Part shown: piece by piece, positions 63,704 through 64,000 of the stretch
Position numbering within the stretch: position 1 is the first letter of the stretch
Layout of the letters: each line of letters opens with the position of its first letter
NCBI RefSeq assembly: GCF_022496765.1
Contig: NZ_VANV01000021.1
Coordinates: 1-64,000, forward strand
Direction of reading: 5' to 3'
DNA length: 64,000 bases
DNA from: Acidaminobacter sp. JC074
Lineage (GTDB): Bacteria; Bacillota; Clostridia; Peptostreptococcales; Acidaminobacteraceae
Translations under genes and position numbers: made by a program
The notes under the pieces: generated by a model
Told to the model about the DNA's origin: nothing
Database searches by the model: none
What the model saw: only the letters and a program-made list of their open reading frames with translations

Positions 63704-64000
63704 TTATTTAACTTTTGCTTCTGGATTATCAATTTCTAATCCATTTTCTTTTAACTGTAAGTTAATTGATTCTTGTGATTTTTCTAAGCTTTCTATAACT
63801 AGTTTTCTAACTGCATCATAATCCATTTGACCTTCTTCAATGGCAACATCATAAGATAGAGTAATGGCCTCTTGAACAAAACTGTATAGATCGATACCTT
63901 GAATTTGATAGTCTGGTGATGTGATGACACCATTGTTAGCTTCCCAAACAAAAGCTTCTCTTTGTTCTGGCTTTTCAAACCAAGTATTGCTATATGCATC
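63704..64000 (-). CDS. Sugar ABC transporter solute-binding protein, C-terminal part
   Basis: 98 codons open to the right window edge, ending ...NPEAKVK and TAA. The visible part (for example WFEKPEQREAFVWE and a long amphipathic C-terminal helix, VRKLVIESLEKSQESINLQL) is typical of the C-terminal end of extracellular solute-binding family 1 proteins. Position before MalF and MalG confirms the role. The signal peptide and lipobox lie outside the window. Confidence 0.85.
   Translation of the reverse strand, partial: DAYSNTWFEKPEQREAFVWEANNGVITSPDYQIQGIDLYSFVQEAITLSYDVAIEEGQMDYDAVRKLVIESLEKSQESINLQLKENGLEIDNPEAKVK

Noticed and set aside
63799-63999. 66-codon minus-strand frame at the right edge
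   Set aside because: Wrong frame; the adjacent frame encodes the solute-binding protein C-terminus and continues to the stop at 63704.

Overview
The window is AT-rich, densely packed DNA. Strong Shine-Dalgarno sites (AGGAGG types), AGA-biased arginine codons, extended -10 promoters and regulators such as PucR and YSIRK-like AraC proteins point to a low-GC Bacillota (probably Clostridia-like) chromosome. I cannot name the genus. I see no rRNA, tRNA, CRISPR array, phage gene or intact insertion sequence.

Layout. 0-1 kb: left edge with a possible partial gene under an inverted-repeat operator, then an intact mazE-type antitoxin whose mazF toxin has decayed by frameshifts. 1-9.3 kb: a minus-strand operon (amidase, FMO-like flavoprotein, three-subunit molybdenum hydroxylase xdhABC), facing a plus-strand yqeC plus AraC pair. 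YqeC is a marker of selenium-dependent molybdenum hydroxylases. 9.3-15.9 kb: HAD phosphatase, then a run of small membrane, secreted or lipoprotein genes, including a 27-residue membrane peptide and a probably split IseA-like gene, a methyltransferase and an ATC-hydrolase-like protein. 16-18 kb: katG. 18-27 kb: lacZ-GPH symporter-GH3 operon with an AraC regulator; a near-identical 35-bp element lies at both ends of the region between them. 27-32.8 kb: PucR-regulated operon of an M20 dipeptidase, M29 aminopeptidase-like enzyme, YjiH-type transporter and Asp/Glu/hydantoin racemase-like protein. 32.8-48.5 kb: GH2-PAP2-GH3 operon, two more GPH symporters, an SDR, a GH3-beta-glucuronidase operon and two related AraC regulators. 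48.5-49.6 kb: a condensation-type acyltransferase. 50-64 kb: ABC importer (solute-binding protein, two permeases, ATPase) in one minus-strand run with two GH127 cysteine glycosidases and a large beta-helix protein; next to it an AraC/cupin regulator and a GH172-GH65 pair.

How it works together: none of the many glycosidases has a signal peptide, so sugar breakdown appears to be intracellular. GPH symporters or the ABC importer would bring in oligosaccharides cut elsewhere, and each set carries its own AraC regulator. The most unusual set is the 50-64 kb region. There, paired GH127 enzymes with complete Cys/Glu catalytic sets, GH172, GH65 and a signal-less beta-helix protein suggest uptake and dismantling of a furanoside-rich glycan (beta-L-arabinofuranoside, D-arabinofuranoside or fructofuranoside type) that may not match a described pathway. 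The xdh-yqeC region may be a selenium-dependent N-heterocycle or amide degradation module.

Several starts were corrected where a leftward start overlaps the Shine-Dalgarno site (HAD, acyltransferase, first GH127, MalG) or where an internal start alone has a good site (xdhB, 251-aa protein, YjiH, M20, GH2, AraC at 47.3 kb, MalF). All function calls rest on motifs recognised by eye.
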